DNA of 64,000 nt from a virus, in the IMG/VR virus record IMGVR_UViG_3300032213_002454, positions 1-64,000 of that record. The stretch is one strand, 5' to 3'. Below, in pieces: positions 38,201 to 46,231 of this stretch (position 1 is its first letter; each line of letters opens with the position of its first letter). The position numbers were made by a program, and so were the translations under genes. The notes beneath the pieces are model-generated. The model was given only the letters and a program-made list of their open reading frames with translations, had not been told where the DNA came from and did not search any database.

Positions 38201-41200
38201 GTGGTGGTGGAGTAGTTGATGGCGTTGGTGATGGTGTTGGAGTAGTTGATGGTTGATTACAAGGTTTTCCAGTTGGTGTAATTGTTCCGTCAATCGCATT
38301 TGTAAAATAAGGTACAGTATTTTTTTCAACGCAAACAGTACCAGTCGCACCACTTGATAATGGTGTTGAAGTCAGTGTTGTTTGCCCGCAACCTGTATAA
38401 TTTATAGTTGTGGCACTATTTCCTACGGCATAATCGTATTGTGAACAAGGGTCCGGTGGTAATGGTGGTATTGGTGGTGGAATTTTTGTAATAAATTCAG
38501 TTTCTGTTATTTCTCTAACTAAAACTTGAGTTTCAAAAATTTCTTGAGGTGTGAATGTTACCCATTTTTTAATTAAGTCATATATATCATACTTTGTACA
38601 TCCCGCAATAAATGAATCTATTACTTGAGTAATTGAACCTTCACCTTCTCTTTCTAATTCCCTATCAACCAAAACATTCATTACTGATGGGTGGTCAACT
38701 AAAATCTTAAAACTAATGTTTCCCTTTCTTGAAGTATTTGTGTAAGTATATATTGGCTCAGGTCTTCCTAAAAATGTATTGTCTTGCCATCCTGTTTGTA
38801 TATTTTCGTCGAATGATAAATCATAAGGAGGGAACCACATAATTCTACCCCCATTCGGTCCTTTTTCACAAGTTGGTAAATCCTCATATGTAAATCCAGG
38901 AGTATTTGATGTTCTCCAAGCCAAATTTTCTAAAGAAAACATATATTTTTTTACCTTATCTTTTCCAAAGTCTAAACTACTTGAACTTGCGTCACTATAA
39001 GGTACAATATTTAAGTTATATGTATTTGTTAATACCGAGTCAGGATATTTTCTAATGTTACCATCTGTTTTTTGTAATTCTCTATATGTGTAATAGGGTC
39101 TATCCTTTGTAAACACTCTACAATATTCATATCCAACTGGATTTTCTGATTGTTCACCAACTGAAGTTTTTGTTGAATATCTTACAACTCTTGAACCTTT
39201 AGTTAATTCTTGGTAACCATCATTAAAAATTTTAGAAACTTGATTGATTGCGTTTCCTACGTGTTCAGTTTTGTACTGAGATTTGTTACCGGCATCAACT
39301 AATTTTTGAGTTGTGTCTAATAATGAGCCAGGTGTAAAATCGTATGAACTTGAGTCGTCTTCTCTATAACTTGGTGGTGTTCCCCATTGTGTTAAATCAG
39401 CTCCTCCTCTTTGTGGTAGTTTTCCAGGTTTAGTATAGTTATCGCTGCTTGTCCATGTAAATCCTCCAAAAACTGTAGAATTTACTAATGTGGTTCCGTC
39501 TGCCGCTGCACCTGCACTATAGTAGTTTCGACTATTGATTCCAAATTTGGTTTCATCTAATTGATTTGTTTCATAAGTTTTTCCTAAGTTTGAGTAGGAT
39601 AAAACAGGACCATAAGAAGATGCATTATCATTGTACTTTGAAAGTGGTAACTCTGAAACGTCAGGTGTTACTAATTTTGTAATAGAGCTTTTATTATCGC
39701 CTATGTAAAATTTTGATTGTGGTGCAAGTAAACTAAGTCCTTTACCGTAGTCGGGTCTAAAATAGTTATATGATAATTGTTGAAATATTAAACTTCTTGT
39801 TGGTATTGATGTATAAGTCATCAATAATTCTGATGCGTTGTTATTTGCAGGTTCTTTGTAGTTAAAAATAGGACCACCTTGACCTCCTAACGCAGAAAGT
39901 GTGTTTTGTAAAAAAGTGTTTTGATTATTAATTCTTGTAGGATAATCAAATAACTCACCAATAATATATGAATATGGACTATATAGTCCGGCCAATCTAC
40001 CTGCAAAATCTACAACGTCTAATGGTGTTGGTACCCCTGCAACATCAGGTGGTGATGTAATCTTATAGTTCATAGCGATTACAGGAATGTTTCCTGTCGC
40101 CATACCTAAAACATCAAATGGGTCTAAATTTGGTTTTGCAGAAATTCCACCTGTTTGTGGGTCAATTGATGAACTAACAGCATTTACTCTACCAACTGTT
40201 TGTTGTAATAATTCTAACGCAATTCTAGATTTAAACTCCTTTTGTAAATTTTTTGCACTTATTTTAGCTAAGTTTGAATCTTGAGATAACGGTCCATCAG
40301 ACCCTGTTGGATTATTCTGCAATAAAATACTATATGGTGTATATGTTGAAGGTAGAAAAATAAACGTATTATCTGAATTGGCGTAAGGTAGTTGTAATGC
40401 TTGAATTACTTCATTGTCAAAATCAATATCAGAATATGAACCAGTTCCTGTTGAATATGTATTTGATAGATATGCCTGTGTTTCACTTTGACCGGCTTGT
40501 ATTTCTAAAGTACTACCAATAGTGTCATCGATACCATATGGACCAACATTATCTGCCGGTAATAAATCATCATTTATAACGACAGAATCACCATATGATG
40601 TAGTACTACCTAAAGCCGGTCTTGGTCCATATTTGTTATTTATATAAGTTCTATTTTCAACCGTCTGTCCTATATTTTCTAATTCACTATTTACAGTATC
40701 AGGAAAACCATATTCACCTTCATTTGATTTTGTTTGAAAATTAAGATTTATATCAGATTGTCTTCTTTCGGTTTCAGAACCGTATTGATTTATTGTAAAT
40801 AAGATTGGTCTTTGTTCTTGTGATACTCTTTCTAGACGATTAGAAACTGTGTCTTCGATTGTATAATTTCCTTGTGATAAAAATAATATTCTTAAAGTTC
40901 TATACATTTCGACCTCAAACTCACTTTGTCCATTTTCAGGTCTATATAAATTTAATTTAAATAATTGTGGTCTCTCATCTACACCTTCTAATTCTAATCC
41001 ACTTTGAATTGTATCTGTAAAGTCATATTCGCCAGTTCCAATACTAGAACTTATTCTATATTGTTGTAGGTCATTATTTATTGACCACAAAGTTGTTCCA
41101 TAAATTTCATCACCTTGCGATGTGGGAAAATATTGATTACTTGCGTATAATAATCCTTCTTGAGTATTACCAACAAACTCCAATTCATTTCCAATTGTAT

Positions 41201-41849
41201 ATGAAATAGAATATGGTGATTGTGTTCTAAATGATGAAAGTGTTAATACATCATTAATATTATAAACAGTTTGTCCAAAATCTTCACTTGCAAAAACACC
41301 CCATTTATTTAATATTTTTAAATCTATTTCTTTTTGGTTTCCTATTCTTTCCAAATAGTTGTTAAATGTATCAACAATTGTATATTCTCCTTCACCGATT
41401 GTTAAAATATTTTTGTCGTCATTAATAAAATAAACCGAACTTCCAAACCCTGCAATATTATTTTGAGGTTTGTAAACATTTTTTACTATATGATATAATT
41501 CTGAATTATCGCCAATCGTTTCTAAATCACTTAAGATGGTGTCTGTTAAGTCATATTGGCCTTCGTTTGATTTGTAGTTTAAATTTTTATTAATTTGAAC
41601 CATGTCACCGTATTCTTCACTATCTTCGGGACCATACTGATTTATTGGAAATAATATTCTTTCTTGTCTGTCTCCAATTATTTCGATTGGTGTTGAATCA
41701 ACAGGAGTTAGGTCTGTGTAAGTAAATTCACCTTGAGCGGGTTTATCGTCTGTTCCAAAAAAATTGACAACACGATATGCTGGCAGATTTCTTGCCAACA
41801 ATTTTTTTCTAAAGTTTTCTGTAGAATTGAATGAAAGTGGGCTTTCCAT
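35214..41849 (-). CDS. Giant modular baseplate protein with eight-fold repeat and OmpA-like domain (2211 aa)
   Basis: A 2211-residue protein with several modules. Residues ~37-490 hold eight ~57-residue repeats with the pattern GxYxxxDTIxxxLExIG followed by N-x-Y-x-P. Residues ~1040-1110 resemble a tail-tube-like baseplate module (MWFPPYDLSFDEN, RKGNISFKILVDHP). Residues ~1133-1200 are a Cys-flanked domain also found in two other virion proteins, followed by a Thr/Pro linker (~1196-1243). Residues ~1250-1492 look OmpA-like (FYFHNDYPGQ, then YNIKLSTRRGDSVRQWLY). Residues ~1693-1750 are another tube-like segment (VLRIGDFFHTKIVIDSLTF). It follows the tape measure gene and precedes gp53, the area of T4 genes 27-29-48-54. 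A baseplate role is inferred. A TATTTAT element lies 13 nt upstream. Confidence 0.62.
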   Translation of the reverse strand: MESPLSFNSTENFRKKLLARNLPAYRVVNFFGTDDKPAQGEFTYTDLTPVDSTPIEIIGDRQERILFPINQYGPEDSEEYGDMVQINKNLNYKSNEGQYDLTDTILSDLETIGDNSELYHIVKNVYKPQNNIAGFGSSVYFINDDKNILTIGEGEYTIVDTFNNYLERIGNQKEIDLKILNKWGVFASEDFGQTVYNINDVLTLSSFRTQSPYSISYTIGNELEFVGNTQEGLLYASNQYFPTSQGDEIYGTTLWSINNDLQQYRISSSIGTGEYDFTDTIQSGLELEGVDERPQLFKLNLYRPENGQSEFEVEMYRTLRILFLSQGNYTIEDTVSNRLERVSQEQRPILFTINQYGSETERRQSDINLNFQTKSNEGEYGFPDTVNSELENIGQTVENRTYINNKYGPRPALGSTTSYGDSVVINDDLLPADNVGPYGIDDTIGSTLEIQAGQSETQAYLSNTYSTGTGSYSDIDFDNEVIQALQLPYANSDNTFIFLPSTYTPYSILLQNNPTGSDGPLSQDSNLAKISAKNLQKEFKSRIALELLQQTVGRVNAVSSSIDPQTGGISAKPNLDPFDVLGMATGNIPVIAMNYKITSPPDVAGVPTPLDVVDFAGRLAGLYSPYSYIIGELFDYPTRINNQNTFLQNTLSALGGQGGPIFNYKEPANNNASELLMTYTSIPTRSLIFQQLSYNYFRPDYGKGLSLLAPQSKFYIGDNKSSITKLVTPDVSELPLSKYNDNASSYGPVLSYSNLGKTYETNQLDETKFGINSRNYYSAGAAADGTTLVNSTVFGGFTWTSSDNYTKPGKLPQRGGADLTQWGTPPSYREDDSSSYDFTPGSLLDTTQKLVDAGNKSQYKTEHVGNAINQVSKIFNDGYQELTKGSRVVRYSTKTSVGEQSENPVGYEYCRVFTKDRPYYTYRELQKTDGNIRKYPDSVLTNTYNLNIVPYSDASSSSLDFGKDKVKKYMFSLENLAWRTSNTPGFTYEDLPTCEKGPNGGRIMWFPPYDLSFDENIQTGWQDNTFLGRPEPIYTYTNTSRKGNISFKILVDHPSVMNVLVDRELEREGEGSITQVIDSFIAGCTKYDIYDLIKKWVTFTPQEIFETQVLVREITETEFITKIPPPIPPLPPDPCSQYDYAVGNSATTINYTGCGQTTLTSTPLSSGATGTVCVEKNTVPYFTNAIDGTITPTGKPCNQPSTTPTPSPTPSTTPPPPTPSPTPTTTPPPTPSPTPSVTPAPTFTPTIIQPNLQDIGFYFHNDYPGQKTVNGVFDPLQANKPFDEVYQDYLALKQGYLETGGTDLFGKTFTKARNFIFKYNDATYAQFTQAQIQNLSPAAQTQYLSSFIDARKDKVSEFFNYIDSEFNDAKKLAVVIGDALSQGKKVKFSLSGTASSVHNPDYNIKLSTRRGDSVRQWLYAQPAGSKKIGDYAEDGSIVVKVQTYQGEGGKLDQDPYKYIDCSKSFKNNSSEGVSSVNAMACRRVRIVDVEILDPVDNTLNNTGNDNSNVNNVENSGTNGDGSTSVEGDFNASQETNNTNTSYLTSEVNDDVELESNNQNNPQPVESNNTFVSQTPSGGPQNQTPETVTRTRTERTTQLTSQRKKELTKKLGRKLLTECNYFDMIKDSDEMIYNGIKQKFKFFNPAFHSITPEGLNSRLTFLQQCMRPGDTIPTVSESLKGEVKLLFNDVTNSVFGSPPICVLRIGDFFHTKIVIDSLTFKYEDGKFDLNPEGIGVQPMIADVNIGFNFIGAHGLAGPVSKLQNALSFNYYANTEMYDDRADDTAKNETLDTYDKLIEEEALNRFGVVANPSNRGTQNDGGVPIGTMGEQKLDIQTNIVTGNIRYQNVMQSLVDKSKEYFEVVEQTLSKVNDELFIGGLQLLTKEREYTSGSFNALGSPQSCTIYGKSINIETRVNNLKTKAKEDVDNNDCPILALVDNSNFSDIQIRKVKRRIQDLIDDKAGQILGVLEVNNSTITAKELEWIGIVDKLNYIMNGNDGYITKQGNAYVYNISGTTQITAPYPQGVTNTLQELTQESYLVKNDINDFIQQLSTFNVIPSGSYEYNDSFSFDTYIPNYTPAKNRFFILFGTDILKKPQDFINSIINVAIPNAGQADKDAWDTYFTNIITTPQTGLGADYLTSKNTQDANLKKFRDDYYSNKYTNYRPYDVSKERLCALVTKLPPLAPSDSNMKDLYSQVNSGGNKFNLKKSFP
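38120..38260. repeat. Short tandem repeats encoding Thr/Pro-rich linker
   Basis: GGTGTTGGTGATGGTGT-type units encode a Thr/Pro/Ser linker on the minus strand between the shared Cys-flanked domain and the OmpA-like domain of the 2211-residue protein. Confidence 0.75.
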
Positions 41850-41862
41850 TAAACTTTATTTG

Positions 41863-41869
41863 ATAAATA
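41863..41869 (-). promoter_or_regulatory. Late-promoter-like element TATTTAT
   Basis: Sense strand CTATTTATC, 13 nt before the 2211-residue baseplate gene, in a 39-nt gap. Confidence 0.55.
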
Positions 41870-41888
41870 GATTATAGTTCAATTTTTT

Positions 41889-43745
41889 CTAAAGAACACC
41901 CTGTTGTTTTTGATAATCTTTCATTTTGTATAGGACCATATCCATCAATTGTTTTTGAAATTGTGGGCTTGAAAATATTTTACTCATGTCTGCATTTTTA
42001 TCACCATCAACTCTTCCTCCAACATTTATATCTATTTTTAAATTTCCATCAATATTTTGAGACACACCTTCTTTACTTTTTGCTGACATTAAATCTTGTA
42101 ACGTAGATACTTTGGTGAAAGCATCTGATAAATTCGTTCCCATAGCGACTTCATCTCCTACAATACCTTGATAAATTTTTCCTTCTGATAAAACTTTGGG
42201 TCTTCCTCCTTCTGGAAGAAATAAGTCTTGCACTCCAGAAACTTGAATTTCTTCTTCCGACTTGGTTTTACCTGTAATTTTATTTTTTATACTATCAATT
42301 GCATTATTAAATTGCTGAAGTGATGTTACAGTAATTTCAAATTGGTCAGCAGTATTATTTAATGCCGTATCTATTTTTTGTACTGCAACAATTCCAATTG
42401 GAGCAGCTCCCTCTGCTGCACTTTTTGCCGATTCGCCCAATTTATTATTTGTGTCTTTAATCTGATTGATTAAGTCCGTTCTTTGTGTATCGGTCATTGT
42501 ATTTAAGAGCATTTCTTTAATAATATTAATATCTTTGGCTTGGTTTTCTGTTATCGTCATTTGTGAAATTGCTAATTCTTTTTCAGATTGTTCGGAGGCT
42601 TTTTGATAATCTTTTAATGCGTCATTAAAGTCTTGGTCTTCCATTAACTGGGCTAAATCACGATTACCTTCTTCAAAACCAGGTAAATCTACGGTTACTG
42701 TTCCTCCTGGTTCAAATTGAGCTAATCCTGCAATTAAGTTTTTACTATCTTCATCTATTCCCTTTAAACTAAATTTTTCTTCTAACATATCTAATTTGGC
42801 CGCTTCTCTTCCTGTGTTTACTAAATCTTCTAAATTAGCGCCAGTCAAATTAGCTTGTTCTCTTAATCTATACATGTCCTGTGTTGCAATATCAAACTGA
42901 CCCGTTTCTTTATTAAATTTAAAAGCCGATTTTGTTGACTCAATAAGTGCATCTTGTATTCCTGCTACGTCGGTTTGAGCCATATGTAATAACTGAAATG
43001 GGTCTGACAATTTACCAACAGCCCCTCCCATCATCTGAAAGGCGGCTGCCAGTTCAATTGCTTTTTCGGGGTCTAAAGCATCGCCCGCTATTTTCTTTGA
43101 CCCTATAGATTCCATATTAGTTCTTAAAATAGCAGCCTGTTTTGCCATCTTTGTCAAACCTTCCACACCAGATTTAAAACCGAATCCACTAATCTTGTTT
43201 AAATTTTTCCCCACTTCCGTTATTAATGCTTTTGAATCTAGTCCAGACTTTCTAGCCGCCACAGCAACGTCATGTATTTTTTCTAAAGTTTTTTCTTGAT
43301 TAAGTGTGTATCTACTCAATTCTGCCGAAAGTGTACCTAATTCTTTAGTTGTCAATCCAGTTGCCTTGGACGTTGCAATTGTGTTTTCTAAAAATTTTTG
43401 ACTAGGATTAACCATTTTACCCATACCTTCCGCTAAACCATCAACTGCGTCTGTAACGTCTTTAAAAGATGCGTTTAGGTCTAAACTGTTATGATATGAT
43501 TCTATAAGTTTTTCCCTGAATCCATTAGCACCAACAACAACTCCACCCATACTTCTTTGTAGTGTCAATGCACTATCATTCATACTAATAAGTGCTTTAT
43601 TTGCGTTTTCAATAATGGTTTTTGCTTTAGTGGAGCTGACTACAAATTCTTGTATTACTGTTTTTAAATCGTTTGCCTGCTCTATCAGACCTTGAGCATC
43701 CGAATAAGAAGTACTTGATGGGGTTGTTGGGGTAGTAGTAAACAT
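41889..43745 (-). CDS. 29: Tail tape measure protein candidate (gp29-like)
   Basis: A 618-residue, almost wholly helical protein rich in Ala, Lys, Glu and Leu (e.g. ALISMNDSALTLQRSMGGV, KMAKQAAILRTNMESIG). T4 gp29 has 590 residues and sets a ~100 nm tail; the similar length and the position after the tube gene and the gp26-family chaperone support a tape measure/hub function. No long membrane segment is visible, though a hydrophobic AAAFQMMGGAVG stretch exists. The C-terminal ~110 residues are less helical and may contact the baseplate. A TATTTATA element lies 4 nt from the ATG. An alternative is another helical tail protein, but no better tape measure candidate exists in the window. Confidence 0.72.
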   Translation of the reverse strand: MFTTTPTTPSSTSYSDAQGLIEQANDLKTVIQEFVVSSTKAKTIIENANKALISMNDSALTLQRSMGGVVVGANGFREKLIESYHNSLDLNASFKDVTDAVDGLAEGMGKMVNPSQKFLENTIATSKATGLTTKELGTLSAELSRYTLNQEKTLEKIHDVAVAARKSGLDSKALITEVGKNLNKISGFGFKSGVEGLTKMAKQAAILRTNMESIGSKKIAGDALDPEKAIELAAAFQMMGGAVGKLSDPFQLLHMAQTDVAGIQDALIESTKSAFKFNKETGQFDIATQDMYRLREQANLTGANLEDLVNTGREAAKLDMLEEKFSLKGIDEDSKNLIAGLAQFEPGGTVTVDLPGFEEGNRDLAQLMEDQDFNDALKDYQKASEQSEKELAISQMTITENQAKDINIIKEMLLNTMTDTQRTDLINQIKDTNNKLGESAKSAAEGAAPIGIVAVQKIDTALNNTADQFEITVTSLQQFNNAIDSIKNKITGKTKSEEEIQVSGVQDLFLPEGGRPKVLSEGKIYQGIVGDEVAMGTNLSDAFTKVSTLQDLMSAKSKEGVSQNIDGNLKIDINVGGRVDGDKNADMSKIFSSPQFQKQLMDMVLYKMKDYQKQQGVL

Positions 43746-43749
43746 ATAT

Positions 43750-43757
43750 TATAAATA
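43750..43757 (-). promoter_or_regulatory. Late-promoter-like element TATTTATA
   Basis: Sense strand ATATTTATA, only 4 nt before the tape measure ATG, implying a leaderless or very short-leader transcript if it is a -10 box. Confidence 0.5.
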
Positions 43758-43770
43758 TGTCCTGATTTGA

Positions 43771-43890
43771 TTATTTTTTTGATTCATCTATTAGTTTGTT
43801 TATGTAATATTTTCTTTCGAATGTTGGCATATTTACACAATCATTGTACGTAAAATTGCAATATTTACATAAATAATAAATTTCATCCAT
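43771..43890 (-). CDS. 39-residue Cys-containing protein between gp26-like and tape measure genes
   Basis: A short frame starting ATG at 43888-43890: MDEIYYLCKYCNFTYNDCVN, then MPTFERKYYINKLIDESKK. It carries C-x2-C-x6-C and a C-terminal M-P-x-x-E-R-x-Y-Y motif. From memory, short proteins ending in a similar MPxxER-Y motif occur beside tail chaperone genes in other contractile-tailed phages. It begins 10 nt after the gp26-like stop. Its reading frame stays open upstream through the end of the gp26-like gene in the +1 frame, so a frameshift fusion product is possible. Position between chaperone and tape measure matches lambda G/T-type organisation. Confidence 0.6.
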   Translation of the reverse strand: MDEIYYLCKYCNFTYNDCVNMPTFERKYYINKLIDESKK

Positions 43891-43900
43891 CAAGATTTTT

Positions 43901-44659
43901 TTATACTGTGAAGAAAGGACGAAAAAACTCCACCCCAAAAGTAACTTCAAAAGTCACCTTTTCTCCTGATGGGGCGTTAACTGTTCTTTTTAAATCAATT
44001 GTTGGTTCACAATCTTTTATGAATTTTCTTATTTCTTTAGAGTCCATGATTGGTAATTGATTGACTATTGTTGATATTTCACCTCTGTTATTATTACCAT
44101 CTATTTCTATTATGTGTTTTTCTAGTGTTTTGGTAATCACAGGAGCAACCATCCCTATTGGGTAATCACTTTTTATTTTTTCAATCTCTAAACTTTCACC
44201 TATGGATAATAATTTTAGTAAAACTTTCTTTTTTGTTTTAGGTAATATTAATTCAAAATATCCATCAGAATTTGGTAAATGTTTTGGTTCATTATATGAT
44301 ATATTTTCTAATAATATTGTTACTTCAAAGGGTTTTCCGTTAGCAGGGTCTTTTAATTCAAAATTATATTCAGGTCCAAAAGAAGTGTTCCTTAGAAAAA
44401 TTAATATAACTTTCGCGTCTACATCTAAAAGTTGGTTTACGTCAAATCCTGGTTCGTATATTTTTTTTTTCAATAAAGAATTTATTATACCGTCATTCAT
44501 TATTGCGGTAGACATTAACATATTTTCGTCATTTGCAGTTAGATAACCAACTTTTAAAGATTCTTTTTTTGGTTTATAAAAAATACCTTTAGATGGTAAG
44601 TTTACAACATCATGTGGTAAATTAAAATCCATTTGTCCATAAATTTGTGATTGCTCCAT
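43901..44659 (-). CDS. 26: Baseplate hub/tail chaperone gp26-like
   Basis: A 252-residue protein with the T4 gp26-type baseplate pattern: VVNLPSKGIFYKPKKESLKV (about 18-37), then YLTANDENMLMSTA, GIINSLLKKKI, and a segment with LRNTSFGPEYNFELKDPANG. T4 gp26 acts in hub assembly and is thought to correspond to the tail assembly chaperones of other phages; it is 208 residues. It has no Cys-rich zinc site of its own, but the adjacent 39-residue gene supplies a CxxC. Located between tail tube and tape measure genes, as expected for a tail assembly chaperone. The upstream leader contains a CTATTTTTA sequence, one mismatch from the late element. Confidence 0.8.
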   Translation of the reverse strand: MEQSQIYGQMDFNLPHDVVNLPSKGIFYKPKKESLKVGYLTANDENMLMSTAIMNDGIINSLLKKKIYEPGFDVNQLLDVDAKVILIFLRNTSFGPEYNFELKDPANGKPFEVTILLENISYNEPKHLPNSDGYFELILPKTKKKVLLKLLSIGESLEIEKIKSDYPIGMVAPVITKTLEKHIIEIDGNNNRGEISTIVNQLPIMDSKEIRKFIKDCEPTIDLKRTVNAPSGEKVTFEVTFGVEFFRPFFTV

Positions 44660-44702
44660 AGTTTTTTTATTTTAAAAATAGTTTTACAATAATCAATGTA
44701 AA

Positions 44703-44731
44703 TAAAAAATCCCACCTGAAAAGATGGGATT
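44703..44731 (-). terminator. Intrinsic terminator after tail tube gene
   Basis: Stem AATCCCA/TGGGATT (44708-44714 with 44725-44731), extended by an imperfect inner stem, followed on the minus strand by TTTTTTATTT. It can give a short, abundant tail-tube message. Confidence 0.8.
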
Positions 44732-44752
44732 GTAATATATTTTATTTTTATT

Positions 44753-45241
44753 TTAGTATACTAAAATACATCTGTCAGGTCTTAATGTTGCTTTTACTGT
44801 GATAAGTCCATCTTCACTATAACCTAACGAGTCAAAATCAACACTTGTTAAAAATACCCCTTGTAATATCCATTTTTCAACCGCCACACCTGTTGGGTCT
44901 AACATTTCTAAATCAATATCTTTTTTGTATCCTGCAGCATAACCCATACGTCCTGTAACTGACTCAGCGTGTAAACGAACCCACTCCATTAACGCTTGTG
45001 ATGCTGATGGTCCAATAGGGTCACGGAACGTAACATCAATCGTACCCCAAGTAAATCTACCTGCAACATATGTTGATGTGTTTAAAAATGGAATTTCCAC
45101 TTCTTTGATTTCAACTTTTGGTCTTGACGTGGATTCAACATACCAAGAGTTAATCCCCAAAGAAGAAGGGAAAGTAATGATAAACCTATTTTTTCTTTTA
45201 GGTTCATACTGAAAGGGCATTTTCATTAATAAATCAGCCAT
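44753..45241 (-). CDS. 19: Tail tube protein gp19-like
   Basis: A 162-residue protein, essentially the length of T4 gp19 (163). The opening MPFQYEPKRKNRFIITFPSS and the later FTWGTIDVTFRDPIGPSAS and ALMEWVRLHAESVTGRMGYA are typical of the gp19 tube family, which forms stacked hexamers through which DNA passes. The C-terminus VKATLRPDRCILVY completes the beta barrel. It is followed by an intrinsic terminator and preceded by a TATTTATA element 31 nt from the ATG, as expected for a highly expressed, separately regulated structural gene. Confidence 0.93.
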   Translation of the reverse strand: MADLLMKMPFQYEPKRKNRFIITFPSSLGINSWYVESTSRPKVEIKEVEIPFLNTSTYVAGRFTWGTIDVTFRDPIGPSASQALMEWVRLHAESVTGRMGYAAGYKKDIDLEMLDPTGVAVEKWILQGVFLTSVDFDSLGYSEDGLITVKATLRPDRCILVY

Positions 45242-45272
45242 ATCTTTTGTTTTAAGTTTGTTTTATTTATTT

Positions 45273-45280
45273 TATAAATA
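45273..45280 (-). promoter_or_regulatory. Late-promoter-like element TATTTATA upstream of tail tube gene
   Basis: Sense strand ATATTTATA, 31 nt before the tube ATG in a 99-nt non-coding gap. The spacing leaves room for a normal leader, making it one of the most credible sites. Confidence 0.65.
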
Positions 45281-45340
45281 TCTAAAAATAATTTTTTTTA
45301 TTTACTTTTTATTTTTTTTAAAATATTCTATAACTAGAAC

Positions 45341-46231
45341 CTAGTATTTAACTTTTTCTCCTCCCTTAGTTAAATATAAGTTTACTGGATTTTCTTCATA
45401 TTCTTGATTTAACAATTCAGATATTTTCTCAATATTTCTTAGGTCATCATCTGAAAAACCAATTAATGGTTCCCATATAGGATTTGCATTAACATCATTT
45501 TTAAACATCGGTGTCCCCCTTAATTCCATATTTTTTGACAGTTCTTTTGCCAAATCTCTGCAATAAGAAATAAAGTTTTTAAGTGCGTTGAATTTTTCTA
45601 TTTCAGGGTTTGATGCACTACCTTTATTAAACGATACCGGTTCAAAAACACACATGTCTAAATATTCATTTAGTTCTGATGGTGATAAAGCTTCAATTTT
45701 TGTGTCATTTGATACTTTGTTTCCTATTTTTCTGTACTCATTTAAATTTTTCGCCAACTCTCGAGTGTTAATACCTTCTTTATTACTCATTATAAGGTTG
45801 TATGTCGCCTCTTTAAGTGTTTCAGGACTATGACCCCTTGCTGTGATGATTGCAAATATTGAACCCCCGTTAATACACTCCACAAAGTCTTTCCAAGCAG
45901 GACCTGTTTTAGCCATCATGGAATCTAATATGAATCTTTTATTACCTGGTTCTTTAAAATTTCTAAAAGCCCCCAAAGCATACCCTATGATTTTTTTTCC
46001 TCTATAATCAAAAGGTTCAACCCCGATTTCTGACCGATACTCTGCAAAGTCTTCAGTTGACATTGGGACTTCATTTTCATCTTCATCCACAACCATAATA
46101 GATGTTGGCATAAACATGATGTTGTCGTCCCAATCAAACGCATAATATTTCAAGTCAGGTCGTCCTACCTCATCAAAACCTTCTTTTATGAATTTTTTAA
46201 TTCCCCTTTTAACCAAACCTTTTAAATTCAT
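45341..46231 (-). CDS. HAD-like phosphatase-fold protein
   Basis: A 296-residue protein. After a basic amphipathic leader (MNLKGLVKRGIKKFIKEGF) the segment YYAFDWDDNIMFMPT (D33, D35, D36) fits haloacid dehalogenase motif I (DxD), and FAIITARGHSPETLKEA (T130) fits motif II. The region around D192 (LDMCVFEPVSFNKG) could hold later motifs, but a clear motif IV was not identified. HAD enzymes hydrolyse phosphate esters; the substrate is unknown. Its location between tail sheath and tail tube genes is unexpected for a metabolic enzyme. The ATG overlaps the stop of the 45-residue gene upstream (TAATG). Confidence 0.65.
   Translation of the reverse strand: MNLKGLVKRGIKKFIKEGFDEVGRPDLKYYAFDWDDNIMFMPTSIMVVDEDENEVPMSTEDFAEYRSEIGVEPFDYRGKKIIGYALGAFRNFKEPGNKRFILDSMMAKTGPAWKDFVECINGGSIFAIITARGHSPETLKEATYNLIMSNKEGINTRELAKNLNEYRKIGNKVSNDTKIEALSPSELNEYLDMCVFEPVSFNKGSASNPEIEKFNALKNFISYCRDLAKELSKNMELRGTPMFKNDVNANPIWEPLIGFSDDDLRNIEKISELLNQEYEENPVNLYLTKGGEKVKY

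Noticed and set aside
38138-38353. Minus-strand His/Leu/Gln-rich frame
   Set aside because: Alternate frame of the Thr/Pro linker repeat in the 2211-residue gene; explained by repeat composition.
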